Below are positions 25,852-36,402 of a stretch of 64,000 nt of DNA, one piece after another. This DNA comes from Flammeovirga yaeyamensis. GTDB lineage: Bacteria > Bacteroidota > Bacteroidia > Cytophagales > Flammeovirgaceae. The notes beneath the pieces were generated by a model, which saw nothing but the letters and a program-made list of their open reading frames with translations, was not told where the DNA came from and did not search any database. Within the stretch, counting starts at the first letter, position 1. Each line of letters opens with the position of its first letter. A program made the translations under genes and the position numbers. The stretch covers positions 977,501-1,041,500 of the forward strand of contig NZ_CP076132.1 in assembly GCF_018736045.1 (NCBI RefSeq), written 5' to 3'.

Positions 25852-28800
25852 TTATTTCCCTTTGTTCTTTTTGCCTTTACCTAATTTGATGTCGTAATCA
25901 TCAATATTTCCTTCGATTCGGACAGCAACATATTTGCCTCCCTCATCTTTTTGAATTTCGTCCTCTTCGTCATCTTTTTTCTTCTTACCTCCTGTTAAGG
26001 TATTCCAAGCGACAGAACGAACAAGTTTAAAAGGTACCTCTACCATGTATTTCATATCCATATTCAAGTGTTGCTCTCCAGATATGTATAACTGCCCAAT
26101 TGTTGAGGCAATGTCCATACGTGGAATGTAGAATACACCATCTTTTACCGTAAAATTGTTTTCGATCTTATCGAAACGAATATTACTCATGTCTTTATTA
26201 CCGAAATAACGAGCCATAGCTTCTAAAGGACCAAAATTCACAATACGACCATCAGAAAGTGTCATTTTGATATCTGCTGTTGTATGGGCAATATCCACAC
26301 TCAGATCATTATTGATATGCGTTTTTGCTTTCATATTGGCATTCAAAATACCATCAAAGTTTTCGGCCATATTGATTTTGTCCCCTTCGTATTCAACTTC
26401 AAAATCAATTTTTGATAGATCGACATTTGTTAGAGTCGCATCACCTTCTAGAATTACGTTTTTAGGATTCTGTGTATCCGCAACACCACTCATTTTCATA
26501 CTTCCGACATCACCCAGCTGGACAGAAACGCCATTTAAGACCACTTTTTGATCGGTGGTAGTCGATACTTTACCATCGAAGTTTTTGATGTTCATGTCCA
26601 TCAACTTCATGGTATTTACTTTGATGTCTAATTCCAATTCAGGATACTTGATCGCAAAAATATCAACAGGTTCTTCTTCCTGTATCTGCTGAGATCTTGA
26701 TGCAGAAGATTGTTCATACGTTTCTTCCGGCAGGGTCAATTTCAAGAGTTCATTAAAATTGATGAGCTTCGCATCGACTTGGAATTGTCCTTTAAAGTCT
26801 TTTCGAGTACTGTCTAAAACATTCAATAATTGAGCATTGAAAGTCATATCACTTTGACCGATCTTACCTTTAAAATCGTTCAGGTAAACATCTTTGTCTT
26901 TTTTGACCAACTCGAATCGGAAATCTCTAAATAGGAGTGGAGTGATACTTAATCGCCATTTTAGACCCTTCATCCATACTTTAAAATCAGGAACTTTTTT
27001 ATCGGAGAACAATTCTTGATTGACCACATCGATACCACCTTGGATTTGGAAGTTGTTCATCTTTTCGTTTTTAAACGATTTTGGAACAAGTAATGAATCT
27101 CCGTAAGTGAAGAAGTCGACAACACGCATAGAGTTTGAACGTATATCAAATCCTGCTTTGATTGTAATAGCAGAGTCTTTGTAAACGATACCATCGTAAT
27201 TATCAAATCCTCCTCTGAAATAGAAATCTGACTCTCCGATATTACCTTTTAAATGATCAATACCTAAAGCTTTTGGCGTAATGCCCATCAAACCAGATAC
27301 ATTGTGAATCGATTGGAACTTATCAAAAGAAGTTTGAAGGTTGTTGATCGTTAATTTACCATAAGGTAGAATCTTATAATCATTCAAACTTTTTGAATCG
27401 GTTTCCATAGTGAAATCGATATCGATATCGTGTAGGTTGTCGGCCAAATCGATGGCAGCAGAATCGGTATATTCAAGTAATTCTCTAACCAGTAAATGAT
27501 TGGACTGAAGACGAACATCTGCCTTAATTGGCGTTTGTATTCCTAAAGCATAGAAAATTAAGTTGTCGATGTTTCCGTTAAATTTAAAGTCAGAACCATC
27601 TACCTTAGCCATAAAATCTTTGATACCTACATGGTTTTCCCAAATGTATAAGGTAGCATTAATATCTCTTGGCGACATTCCTGTCGGAATATGTCTCACG
27701 TGTCCATCACTTAGCTTAAGATAGATTTTCTGAGAGTTTCTACCAGATTGGATAAACTTCTTTTTCTTCACATCGATATCGTAATTCACATCGGCTTTAA
27801 AAGCAAGTTTACCCCCTAGGCTATCGAATGGAATACCTGTCAGTAAATCATCGAAGTTTTCCAAAGATAAATCGGCTTCCCAGTTTAAATCTACGTGCGG
27901 TTTTTCAATTCCATTTGTAACGGATAAATCACCTCTAGTAAATCCATTTGTTGTTTCAATATTGAATTTATTCAAATGGAATTCTAATTGAGATAGATCT
28001 GCAGAATCACCTGTATTTAATGAGGCTTGGAAACTGAAGTCGTTCAGTCCATAAGGTGTTTTTAAACTCTTTAAGGTAAACTTATCTAAAGCGACATTTG
28101 CAACAACTTTTGGTAGCGTTGCTTTCGATTTACCAGTGATTTTAGCATCAAACTCTAAACCACCTAAAGTACTTGTATACTCTGATTTGATCTTATCCAT
28201 ATCCATCTTACCATTAGCAAGAAGGTTAATGATGTTCAGGTCTTTTTGTGAGGCGGTTAGATTTAAATCCAACGTTAGATCATTTGGAATATCTACCGTA
28301 CCATTTAAGGCAAAAACGGCTCCTTCAATATCAAAATCACATTTTTTGATGTCGATGATTTTCTTCACTCTATCGAAAGTGAGGTTGGTCTTCATCTCCA
28401 AATGTTTGTTTTGCCAGAGTAGCTTTTCTTTATCTTTAATCCCTAATAATTCAACATTTACTTTCAGTTTATTAGAGATAATATTTTCGTTATAAGTAAG
28501 GGAAGTTTTGATGTTTTTCACCTGTACGCCCAATCCTTTATCCGTCATCTGATTGTATACAATCACTTTCACGTTTTTCAACGAGAATTTATCCAATTGT
28601 ACATTAAAAGCAGGAGGGGCAGCTTGTGTGGTATCTTGTGGCACTTCTTCTACTTGAGTCGTATCACTTAAATCAATACCAAGTGCATTGGTTAGGTTCA
28701 GCGAACTGTCTTTATAGGCATAAAGGTTCACTTCTCCATCATGAAGTTTAATTGCTCCTACTTTAACATCACCGCCAATAAGGGCCATGACATCTACAGA

Positions 28801-29109
28801 AACAAAGAATTTATTTAAAGCAGCAATAGGTCGTGCTTCTTCTTTTCTTAATTCAGCTTTCTTTTCGTAGTAAGCAATACTATCAAGCTCTAACGTGAAA
28901 TTCGGGAAGTCTTCAAAAGGAGCAATACCGATCTGACCTATATGTAGTTCGCCATTTTGTTCCTGATTGACTGCCTCAATTACTTTTTCCTTTATGGTTT
29001 GTCTGTTGAGATAGAATAAGAGTACTCCGATGATAAGGATGCCAAATATTCCTAAGATAAAATACCCAAACAGTTTAAGGATTCGTTTTCCAATACTTTT
29101 ATTTTCCAC
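25852..29109 (-). CDS. AsmA-family protein
   Basis: A 1085-residue protein with one N-terminal membrane segment (about 12-34), followed by a very long beta-rich periplasmic part, and ending with an AsmA-like C-terminal region (NFGPLEAMARYF through VPFKLVRSVAWNTLTGG). The last 40 residues are highly charged (KKKKDDEEDEIQ). AsmA/TamB-type proteins span the periplasm as lipid-transfer bridges or help outer-membrane assembly. Its length is within the usual range for Bacteroidota members. It stands alone, with a terminator on its left. Confidence 0.82.
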   Translation of the reverse strand: MENKSIGKRILKLFGYFILGIFGILIIGVLLFYLNRQTIKEKVIEAVNQEQNGELHIGQIGIAPFEDFPNFTLELDSIAYYEKKAELRKEEARPIAALNKFFVSVDVMALIGGDVKVGAIKLHDGEVNLYAYKDSSLNLTNALGIDLSDTTQVEEVPQDTTQAAPPAFNVQLDKFSLKNVKVIVYNQMTDKGLGVQVKNIKTSLTYNENIISNKLKVNVELLGIKDKEKLLWQNKHLEMKTNLTFDRVKKIIDIKKCDFDIEGAVFALNGTVDIPNDLTLDLNLTASQKDLNIINLLANGKMDMDKIKSEYTSTLGGLEFDAKITGKSKATLPKVVANVALDKFTLKSLKTPYGLNDFSFQASLNTGDSADLSQLEFHLNKFNIETTNGFTRGDLSVTNGIEKPHVDLNWEADLSLENFDDLLTGIPFDSLGGKLAFKADVNYDIDVKKKKFIQSGRNSQKIYLKLSDGHVRHIPTGMSPRDINATLYIWENHVGIKDFMAKVDGSDFKFNGNIDNLIFYALGIQTPIKADVRLQSNHLLVRELLEYTDSAAIDLADNLHDIDIDFTMETDSKSLNDYKILPYGKLTINNLQTSFDKFQSIHNVSGLMGITPKALGIDHLKGNIGESDFYFRGGFDNYDGIVYKDSAITIKAGFDIRSNSMRVVDFFTYGDSLLVPKSFKNEKMNNFQIQGGIDVVNQELFSDKKVPDFKVWMKGLKWRLSITPLLFRDFRFELVKKDKDVYLNDFKGKIGQSDMTFNAQLLNVLDSTRKDFKGQFQVDAKLINFNELLKLTLPEETYEQSSASRSQQIQEEEPVDIFAIKYPELELDIKVNTMKLMDMNIKNFDGKVSTTTDQKVVLNGVSVQLGDVGSMKMSGVADTQNPKNVILEGDATLTNVDLSKIDFEVEYEGDKINMAENFDGILNANMKAKTHINNDLSVDIAHTTADIKMTLSDGRIVNFGPLEAMARYFGNKDMSNIRFDKIENNFTVKDGVFYIPRMDIASTIGQLYISGEQHLNMDMKYMVEVPFKLVRSVAWNTLTGGKKKKDDEEDEIQKDEGGKYVAVRIEGNIDDYDIKLGKGKKNKGK

Positions 29110-29275
29110 TATTTTGATTTTTTGGGGATACAGAAATAAGTATAATCAGTACTATACTACGTTATTATTGCGGATAAAGGAATTAAAATCTCTATTTTTT
29201 CTGTTTTTTTAAGGCTGATTAAATTTATTATATAACACGAATTAAAATAGTTAAAATACCACCTTGATTAAATGC

Positions 29276-29314
29276 AAAAATGACCAATAGACTTAATATC
29301 TATTGATCATTTTT
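29276..29314 (-). terminator. Terminator overlapping the end of the propeller regulator gene
   Basis: Read on the minus strand, AAAAATGA-CAATAGA and its complement form a stem that includes the stop codon, followed by TTTTTG. It ends the 29293-32280 gene. Confidence 0.75.
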
Positions 29315-32280
29315 GATAATGATTTACGTTGCTCTAATCCGATTTTTTTTCTAATTCTATATCTTGATGTTTCAACGGTTCTGATACTTATATTCATCAA
29401 AGTAGCGATTTCCTGATTGTCCAAATCCATTCTAAGATAAGCACAAATCCTTAATTCTCTTTTACTTAAGTCGGGATATTCGTGTTTAAATCGCTCTAAA
29501 AAGTTATTATGCGATTTATTGAATTCATGTTCAAACTCGTCCCAATAAGTATGATTCTCACTTTCTTTATCAATTTCTCGAACTAGATTTTTGATTTTCC
29601 TTTTTTCTGTGCTTCCAAAAGTGACAGACATCTTTTCTAATTTGGATTTAATCTGCTGTAAACTTTGGTTTTTGTGTAGGTGACTAATAGTGATGTTGGT
29701 TAACTCACTCTTTGTCTGATCCAATTCCTTTTCCAACGTATCATTCTGTATCATAATTTGCTCACGATCAGCTTGAATACGCTCCAAAGCAAACTTCTTC
29801 TTTACGTTCATCATTCTAATTCGGTGGAGCACGTAAAACATCAGAATAAATAGGAGTAGAACGGCAGCTCTAAACCAATTCGAATACCAATATGGCCCAT
29901 TGATGATTACATCTATCGAAGTTCCCTCTTTGTTCCATTTGCCATGATTGTTCGACGCCATCACTTTGAAGGTATATTTACCTGGATCTAGGTTGGTATA
30001 GGTTGCTCTTCTTCTATTGTTGACGAAGTTCCATTTGCTATCGAACCCTTCCAACATATAAGCATATTGATTTCTATCGGTCTCAGTAAAATTCAAACCA
30101 CAGTAGTCGAAGTTAATGACCGACTGATCATAATCAAGTACTATTTCTTCTGTTTCTGATACCGATTTTTTAAGGACTGAAGTAGAATCATGTGGTAATT
30201 GAGGAATATTAAATAGATCAAAACCTGTGATATATACCGGAGGTAAATGCTTGTTTTCCTCTAATAATATCGGATTGAAAATAGTAATGCCTTCAGTTCC
30301 TCCCACCATAATTTCTCCACGATCGTTTTTTGCTGCTGAGTTATAGTTAAAGGAATTATTTGGGATATGAAAGCTGACGATTTTCTCATCCGATAAAGAA
30401 AGTTTTGAAATATAGTTCTTCCCTATGAGAATTAAGTTACCAAGGTTATCTGGTATAATATTGTATAGCGGAAGTTGTGGAATACCATCATCTTCATCGA
30501 TTAAAGTAAACTGATTACTTTCCGGCATATATTTCACCAATCCGGAAGCTGTAGCCAACCAAATTTGCTTTAATTTATCTTCGTAAACACTCTTTACATA
30601 ACTGATATTGTGATTATCTTTAATTAATGTGCTTAGTAAATCGGTATGCCACTTGTTTTCTGATCTATTGTAATAAATGACCCCTCCATCGGTACTGAAC
30701 CAAATGTTAGATTGACTGTCTTCATAGACGTGATAAATGTGATGTTGACTTAAATTTTGGTAGTTGATGTCTAACGCCTTACAAGTTTGTGTGTCTGCAT
30801 CGTATTGTACTACACCACCACCTAAAGTGGCCATCCAAGTCATGCCAAATTTATCGGTGATCATCGCCCAAATATGATTACTTGGTAAACCGTCTGATTT
30901 AATAGATCGTTTTATCTGTTTATAGGTACGACGATCATTTTGATATATTCTAAGACCTTCACTGTAAGTACCCACCAATAAATTTCCATACTTATCTTCA
31001 GTAATACATTTCACAACATCATATACCATATTGTCTGTGATCGTCCCATCAATATTAAAGTGGTCGAATTGATTATTTGTATTCTTTTTCTGACGATGTA
31101 AACCACCCCAATCTGTACCAATCCATAATTGTTTTTTACTATCAGTATAAATACTTAATACAGGTTTATTAGGTAGGGAAGTCGTATTACAAGGGTCGTT
31201 ACCGATGGTACTAAAAAAGTTCTTTCTAGGATCGTATTTATCCACGCCTTGTAAATAACAGCCTAACCAAACATTTTCTTGGTTGTCTTTATACAACGAC
31301 CAAATCACGTTAGAAGACAAAGATTGATGATCGACTTTAGAATTACTGATATTTTCAAATTGTTTAGTGGTCACATCAAAAATATCTAAACCGCCTCCAT
31401 CATTTGCCAACCAAAGTTTATTCCCTACCTGAAGAATATCTCTAATGTTATTACTACTAGGACCATTTTCCTCCTCTACATACGTCGTGTATTTTCCAGA
31501 TAGTAAGTTATATTCAGCCAATCCTCCACTGTTACTACAAACGTAAAGCAAAGTATCGTTATAGATACAGAGGTTTTTCTTCTCGTTATCTTCTAAATCA
31601 TCAAGAGGTAGGTCGGTGTATTCAACTTCCGAAAATTGTAATGTGTTTTTATTGTAAACACTAAGTTTTCGGTTATTCGTAGCAAGCCAAATACGATTCC
31701 ATTTGTCTTCAACAATATCGTATACTTGTTCGCCATTAATACTGTTTTTATGGTCTGATAGGACATATTTTATGGACGATTTTCGGTTCTTTTGAACAAC
31801 AGCAACACCTTTTTCTGTACCAATCCATAACTTTTGTTCTTTGTCTTCAAATAAACAATTGATAGAACCAGTTTGGATCAGGTGATCTTTGGTATTTCCT
31901 CCAGTAAAATGTTCGAAGACTTCCAATTTAGGGTTAAATCGACTGATGCCATTATTAAAATAGCCCACCCAAATATATCCATCACTATCTTGAATAAGAG
32001 AGGAAATCATATTGTCGTTTGGACCTTTATTTCCACCCATATCATAGACATAACGGTTAATTTGATAACCATCATAACGGTTTAAGCCTTTAAAAGTGCC
32101 AAACCACATAAACCCTTTGTCGTCTTGTAATATACTTCCAACAGTTGCATCAGATAAACCATCTTCCACTTTTAGATGATCGAATTGTTTATTGTAATTT
32201 TGAGCATAAGTTGGTATATAAATAAGCAGCGAGAGTAACAGATAATATGTTTTTAATTCTTTCAATTTCAAATACTTCAA
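29293..32280 (-). CDS. Propeller sensor with Y_Y_Y domain and LuxR-type HTH (PUL regulator)
   Basis: A 995-residue protein: signal peptide, about fourteen Reg_prop-like beta-propeller repeats (for example GFMWFGTFKGLNRYDGY and KLWIGTEKGVAVV) to about 700, a Y_Y_Y domain (705-785, FKVMASNNHGKW), one membrane segment near 795-815, a coiled coil (about 825-890) and a C-terminal LuxR/GerE helix-turn-helix (LRICAYLRMDLDNQEIATL). It has no kinase, receiver or AraC domain, unlike classical hybrid two-component PUL regulators. The sensor part resembles theirs, so it probably senses an oligosaccharide in the periplasm and acts directly on DNA. It lies downstream of the GH3/SusD/SusC genes on the same strand. 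Confidence 0.85.
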   Translation of the reverse strand: MKYLKLKELKTYYLLLSLLIYIPTYAQNYNKQFDHLKVEDGLSDATVGSILQDDKGFMWFGTFKGLNRYDGYQINRYVYDMGGNKGPNDNMISSLIQDSDGYIWVGYFNNGISRFNPKLEVFEHFTGGNTKDHLIQTGSINCLFEDKEQKLWIGTEKGVAVVQKNRKSSIKYVLSDHKNSINGEQVYDIVEDKWNRIWLATNNRKLSVYNKNTLQFSEVEYTDLPLDDLEDNEKKNLCIYNDTLLYVCSNSGGLAEYNLLSGKYTTYVEEENGPSSNNIRDILQVGNKLWLANDGGGLDIFDVTTKQFENISNSKVDHQSLSSNVIWSLYKDNQENVWLGCYLQGVDKYDPRKNFFSTIGNDPCNTTSLPNKPVLSIYTDSKKQLWIGTDWGGLHRQKKNTNNQFDHFNIDGTITDNMVYDVVKCITEDKYGNLLVGTYSEGLRIYQNDRRTYKQIKRSIKSDGLPSNHIWAMITDKFGMTWMATLGGGVVQYDADTQTCKALDINYQNLSQHHIYHVYEDSQSNIWFSTDGGVIYYNRSENKWHTDLLSTLIKDNHNISYVKSVYEDKLKQIWLATASGLVKYMPESNQFTLIDEDDGIPQLPLYNIIPDNLGNLILIGKNYISKLSLSDEKIVSFHIPNNSFNYNSAAKNDRGEIMVGGTEGITIFNPILLEENKHLPPVYITGFDLFNIPQLPHDSTSVLKKSVSETEEIVLDYDQSVINFDYCGLNFTETDRNQYAYMLEGFDSKWNFVNNRRRATYTNLDPGKYTFKVMASNNHGKWNKEGTSIDVIINGPYWYSNWFRAAVLLLFILMFYVLHRIRMMNVKKKFALERIQADREQIMIQNDTLEKELDQTKSELTNITISHLHKNQSLQQIKSKLEKMSVTFGSTEKRKIKNLVREIDKESENHTYWDEFEHEFNKSHNNFLERFKHEYPDLSKRELRICAYLRMDLDNQEIATLMNISIRTVETSRYRIRKKIGLEQRKSLSKMINRY

Positions 32281-32350
32281 TCAGTTAGTTGTTTTAGAGA
32301 TTACTTAAGGTACTTTTTTAAGAATGGATTTCAAAATTTTAAGATGACAA

Positions 32351-32385
32351 AAGGAACATAAACTTATAGTAAATCTATGTTCCTT
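32351..32385 (-). terminator. Terminator after GH3 gene
   Basis: Minus-strand stem AAGGAACATA / TATGTTCCTT followed by TTTTG. It lies 23 bp after the GH3 stop, so the SusC-SusD-GH3 transcript probably ends here, separate from the regulator gene. Confidence 0.75.
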
Positions 32386-32407
32386 ACATGTCCCTGGAAG
32401 TTGCCTG

Positions 32408-34612
32408 CTAGTTTATTCGGTCCGTAATTCTGACCTTCAGTTTTCTTTTGATGTTGTTAGAGGCATTACCTACATAGATGTTATAATCTCCTTCTTCTAA
32501 TACCCAGGCTTTTTGTTTGGTATCATAATATTTGAGATCATCGGTAGAAAATGCTAACTCAATTTTTTGATTTTCGCCTTTACTAAGTTTCACCTTTTTG
32601 AAAGCTTTTAATTCTTTTTCTGAACGCTCTACACTTGATTTTGCTTTCCCAACATATACTTGAACCACTTCGGATCCGGCGACATCGCCGATGTTGGAAA
32701 GACTACAAGTAATAGAAATACTTTCTGAAGATGTGAATGATTTTTTGTTTGCTTCAATGTCGGTAATATCAAATGATGTGTACGATAGTCCATAACCAAA
32801 AGCATATTTAGGAGTAATTTTTTTGGTATCGTACCATCTGTATCCTACCAATATTCCTTCTTTATATTCTACTGTAGTACCATCACCAGGATAAGCTCTT
32901 TTATCAAAATGATGGGCTGGATTGTCTTCTAGTTTTACTGGAAAAGTAAAGGGTAGTTTTCCAGAAGGATTTACATCGCCAGAGATAATATCAGCCAATG
33001 CATGTCCTGTTTCGCTTCCTAAATACCATCCTTGAAGAATTCCTTTCACGTTTTTAGACCAATCAGTTTTTACAGCGTTTCCGCTAATAATTACCACACC
33101 CAATTGTTCGTTTACTTTTGCAATTTCATTAATTAATTGTGCTTGCTGATACGGTAATTCGTAAGCTAAACGATCACCTCCTTCACAGTCTTGATGATGA
33201 TTTTTATTTAAACCACCCACAAAAAGAACAATGTCTGCTACTTTAGCTAAAGCGATGGCAGCTTGATGTAAGGAATCTTGATCATGCGGAGCAGGAAGTA
33301 CTTTATCATACATTGGAGGCCCTGCAGAATACCCCATTGCATAACTAATCTTCGCATTTGTAAATCTTTCTTTGATGCCTTCTAAAGGTGAGATTTCATG
33401 TTCTGGTTTTAATTCAGATGAACCTCCTCCTTTAGTCATCATTCTTGTAGCATTGTCGCCAATAACCGCTATATGAAGTTTTGCAGAAGTAGAAATAGGG
33501 AAGAAGTTTTTCTCGTTTTGAAGAAGTACTATTCCTTCTTGACCAATCTTTCTAGCAACATCAAGGTGTTCTTGTGAATTGATAGATCCGTAAGCTCGAT
33601 TTTTATTCATCGATGTACGAAACATTAATCGGAGAATTCTTTTTACTTTATCATCCAGTACACTTTCAGGTACTTCACCTTTCTTAAGTAGTTCTTTAAA
33701 AGGTCCTGCAAGAAAATAATTTTCGTAATGATCAACCTCTGAGTAGGTGAGCCCGTTGGTTCCTGTACCCATTTCAATATCAAGACCATATAAGGCAGCT
33801 TGTTTACTGTTATGTGCAGCACCCCAGTCCGTTACTAATGCTCCATCAAATCCCCATTCTCCTTTTAGAATGTCGTTTACTAAATATTCATTGTGGGAAC
33901 AATATTGACCTCTAAACTGATTATAAGCACTCATGATAGACCAAACATTAGCTTCCTGTACGGCAGCTTTAAATGCAGGTAGATAGATTTCTCTTAAAGC
34001 TCTTTCGCTCATCTCTACATCCACGCTCATTCTTTGATGCTCCTGATTGTTGGCCACATAGTGTTTTAAACAAGCAGCCACTCCATTGCTTTGTAAAGCT
34101 TTAATGTAGGGAACAACAAGCTTGGAAGATAAGTAAGGATCTTCTCCCATATACTCAAAGTTTCTACCATTTAGAGGAGTTCTGTAGATGTTTACACCCG
34201 GACCAAGGAGAACATCTTTTCTTCTGTATAAGGCTTCTTCCCCTACTGCTTTTCCATACTCACCGGCAACTTCAGGATTAAAACTTGCCGCTAGGCAGGT
34301 AAGAGAAGGGAACGCTGTAATAGAATCATTTGTCCATCCAGCGTAACCCCAATCATCCCAATTGATTTCAGCTCGTACACCGTGAGGACCGTCAGACATT
34401 AATAATTCTGGAATACCTAATCGACCTACACCGGGTACAGAAAATTTAGATTGTGCATGGCACATAGCCACTTTTTCATCAAAAGTTAATTGATGGATAA
34501 TGGAGTTGATTTTATCTTCTATTTGTTCGTTAGTTTGTCCCAGTACTTGAAAAGAACAGAAGCAAACTACCGTTGTCAAAAAGTAAATAGCCTTATTGGA
34601 AAATCGTATCAT
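32408..34612 (-). CDS. Glycoside hydrolase family 3 beta-glucosidase-like enzyme
   Basis: A 734-residue GH3 enzyme with a signal peptide (cleavage near VLGQ). The catalytic nucleophile is Asp262 in ALVTDWGA, and the substrate-binding KH pair is CLKHYVANN (183-184). The second alpha/beta domain contains VVIISGNAV and HHFDKRAYPGDG, and a fibronectin-like C-terminal domain ends the protein. The length is close to BglX and it lacks a PA14 insert. It should remove terminal beta-linked glucose (or xylose) from oligosaccharides in the periplasm. It is co-directional with SusC/SusD, forming the enzymatic arm of this locus. Confidence 0.92.
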   Translation of the reverse strand: MIRFSNKAIYFLTTVVCFCSFQVLGQTNEQIEDKINSIIHQLTFDEKVAMCHAQSKFSVPGVGRLGIPELLMSDGPHGVRAEINWDDWGYAGWTNDSITAFPSLTCLAASFNPEVAGEYGKAVGEEALYRRKDVLLGPGVNIYRTPLNGRNFEYMGEDPYLSSKLVVPYIKALQSNGVAACLKHYVANNQEHQRMSVDVEMSERALREIYLPAFKAAVQEANVWSIMSAYNQFRGQYCSHNEYLVNDILKGEWGFDGALVTDWGAAHNSKQAALYGLDIEMGTGTNGLTYSEVDHYENYFLAGPFKELLKKGEVPESVLDDKVKRILRLMFRTSMNKNRAYGSINSQEHLDVARKIGQEGIVLLQNEKNFFPISTSAKLHIAVIGDNATRMMTKGGGSSELKPEHEISPLEGIKERFTNAKISYAMGYSAGPPMYDKVLPAPHDQDSLHQAAIALAKVADIVLFVGGLNKNHHQDCEGGDRLAYELPYQQAQLINEIAKVNEQLGVVIISGNAVKTDWSKNVKGILQGWYLGSETGHALADIISGDVNPSGKLPFTFPVKLEDNPAHHFDKRAYPGDGTTVEYKEGILVGYRWYDTKKITPKYAFGYGLSYTSFDITDIEANKKSFTSSESISITCSLSNIGDVAGSEVVQVYVGKAKSSVERSEKELKAFKKVKLSKGENQKIELAFSTDDLKYYDTKQKAWVLEEGDYNIYVGNASNNIKRKLKVRITDRIN

Positions 34613-34629
34613 AATGTTTCGTTATCACC

Positions 34630-34676
34630 TTGTAGTTTGTAGGGGCATTGCTAAGCAACACCCCAACTCACTACAA
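34630..34676 (-). repeat. Intergenic hairpin between SusD and GH3 genes
   Basis: Outer arms TTGTAG / CTACAA enclose GGGG / CCCC and an inner palindrome TTGCTAAGCAA. The arrangement GTAGGGG-palindrome-CCCC resembles the two-tier hairpin at 9133-9191, so both may belong to one dispersed family. There is no T tract on the minus strand. Confidence 0.55.
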
Positions 34677-34714
34677 TTTTTGTCTATTGTTCTCTATCAA
34701 AAAATTTGGAAAGT

Positions 34715-36400
34715 TTAATAGCCAGCGTTTTGTTTTAATGAACCTAATTGATCCAATTCACTTTGTGGAATTGGCCAGAATCCTTTTTTAGCCACATCAA
34801 AAGTTACTTCAAAGTGAGCAGGAACACCTAGTTCACCTCTTAAATCATCGCCAAAAACACCACCGCTAACTTCTGTATACTTAGGATCATCTGCAGGTCC
34901 TTTACTTACAGTGTAATTAGTGATATCCAATTCTTGTTTAGCATATTCTAATCCTCTACCCAATACATCAAAGTAACGATGACCTTCCATAGCTAATTCA
35001 ACTCTTCTTTCATCATAGATGTCATCCATTGTTACATTGGATTTAGCAGTTAAACCTGCACGTGCACGAATAAGGTTTACATATTCGTCTGCTTTTCCTT
35101 GATTACCTTCTTGCTTGTATAAAATAGCTGCTGTTAAGTACATATCAGCCAAACGAATGTATACATAGTTTTGAGGGAAGTTCATTGCTTCCCAAGTAGC
35201 AGGAGTGATAGAAGCGTGTGTAGTATACTTGAAAGTAAAGTAACCTGTCCAAGCGTGACCTACTTCCAATAAACCTTTAGGATTACCTGACTCGTGATCT
35301 GGATTTACTCTCCATGCATCATCAAGTAGTTTTTCTGCTGAGATGATTGTTACATCTTTTCTCATATCACCTGCTTCGTAGGCATTGACTAATTCTTTAG
35401 AAGGAATACCGAATCCCCATCCACCAGTTAAGTAATTTGAGTTGTCTTTGTTTACTTTATAACCACGTGGTCCAGCCATTTGACATCCCATGTTACCTAA
35501 CTTTTCTGTTTGCCATTGGTCCCAACCTGTATCTGCGTGAGGGATTTCGAATAAAGATTCGTTTGTCCAATCGCCTGTAGCACCCCAAAGCGTAGCATAA
35601 TCCGCTTCTAACATTCTTCCAGAATTTAGGAATAGGTCTTCTAACTTTCCGATCATGTCCGTTCTTGTAATGGGTTGTCCATCTAGAACTGGTAATGCAT
35701 CTTTTTTATAATATCCTGTATAGAATACAAACATTTTAGCCAATTCTGCTGTAGCTCCCCATTTGTCTAATCGCCCACTACCGTGCTCTTGGCTATCTGG
35801 TAATAACTCAATAGCATCTAGCATATCTTTAGCAATGTATGCATACGTTTCATCGACAGGAGATTGAGTGATTTCGCTTTCTCCAGCAGCAAGATCAACA
35901 ATGACAATATTTTCGTAATGTCTAGCTAATTCGTAATAGAAGTGTGCTCTTAACATTGTAGCTTCTCCAAGCATTCCATCTGCAGCTTCTTTTTGGGAGA
36001 ATACATCCGAATTAAAGTTGTTAATTAGTGTATTTGCTCTTTGGATAGCAACATAGCATTTCTTCCAAGCTTGTGTAGTTTGATTGTTGGCAGCAGTTAA
36101 ATTGAACTGTCCCATTAATTGCCATTCAATTTGATCTGAACCACCAGCACCTCCACCGGCATAGCTATCATCTGACATTAAATCAGATAACATATTTAAT
36201 GGTTGATATGTCCATTCGTAGTAATCTCTTGATAGAATACCATAAACACCCACTAATGCTTTTTCATGATCAGCTTCTGATGCAAAGAAAGCTTCTGTAG
36301 ACACTTGGTCTGTTGGTTGAACGTCTAAGAATTTCTCCCCACAACCTATAAGTAGTGATGTGGATAAAGATGCAGCTATTAATATATTTTTTAGTTTCAT
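34715..36400 (-). CDS. SusD-family glycan-binding lipoprotein
   Basis: A 561-residue RagB/SusD protein. The lipobox ends at Cys20 (LSTSLLIGC). The amino-terminal TPR-like helices (FASEADHEKALVGVYGIL) and the C-terminal EGHRYFDVLGRGLEY segment, with the closing PIPQSELDQ, are typical. It captures glycan at the cell surface as the lid of the SusC channel. It lies two bases after SusC, so they are co-translated. Confidence 0.95.
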   Translation of the reverse strand: MKLKNILIAASLSTSLLIGCGEKFLDVQPTDQVSTEAFFASEADHEKALVGVYGILSRDYYEWTYQPLNMLSDLMSDDSYAGGGAGGSDQIEWQLMGQFNLTAANNQTTQAWKKCYVAIQRANTLINNFNSDVFSQKEAADGMLGEATMLRAHFYYELARHYENIVIVDLAAGESEITQSPVDETYAYIAKDMLDAIELLPDSQEHGSGRLDKWGATAELAKMFVFYTGYYKKDALPVLDGQPITRTDMIGKLEDLFLNSGRMLEADYATLWGATGDWTNESLFEIPHADTGWDQWQTEKLGNMGCQMAGPRGYKVNKDNSNYLTGGWGFGIPSKELVNAYEAGDMRKDVTIISAEKLLDDAWRVNPDHESGNPKGLLEVGHAWTGYFTFKYTTHASITPATWEAMNFPQNYVYIRLADMYLTAAILYKQEGNQGKADEYVNLIRARAGLTAKSNVTMDDIYDERRVELAMEGHRYFDVLGRGLEYAKQELDITNYTVSKGPADDPKYTEVSGGVFGDDLRGELGVPAHFEVTFDVAKKGFWPIPQSELDQLGSLKQNAGY

Positions 36401-36402
36401 GA

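Noticed and set aside
26267-28495. Plus-strand frames of about 94 and 119 codons inside the AsmA gene
   Set aside because: Antisense shadows of the 1085-codon gene.
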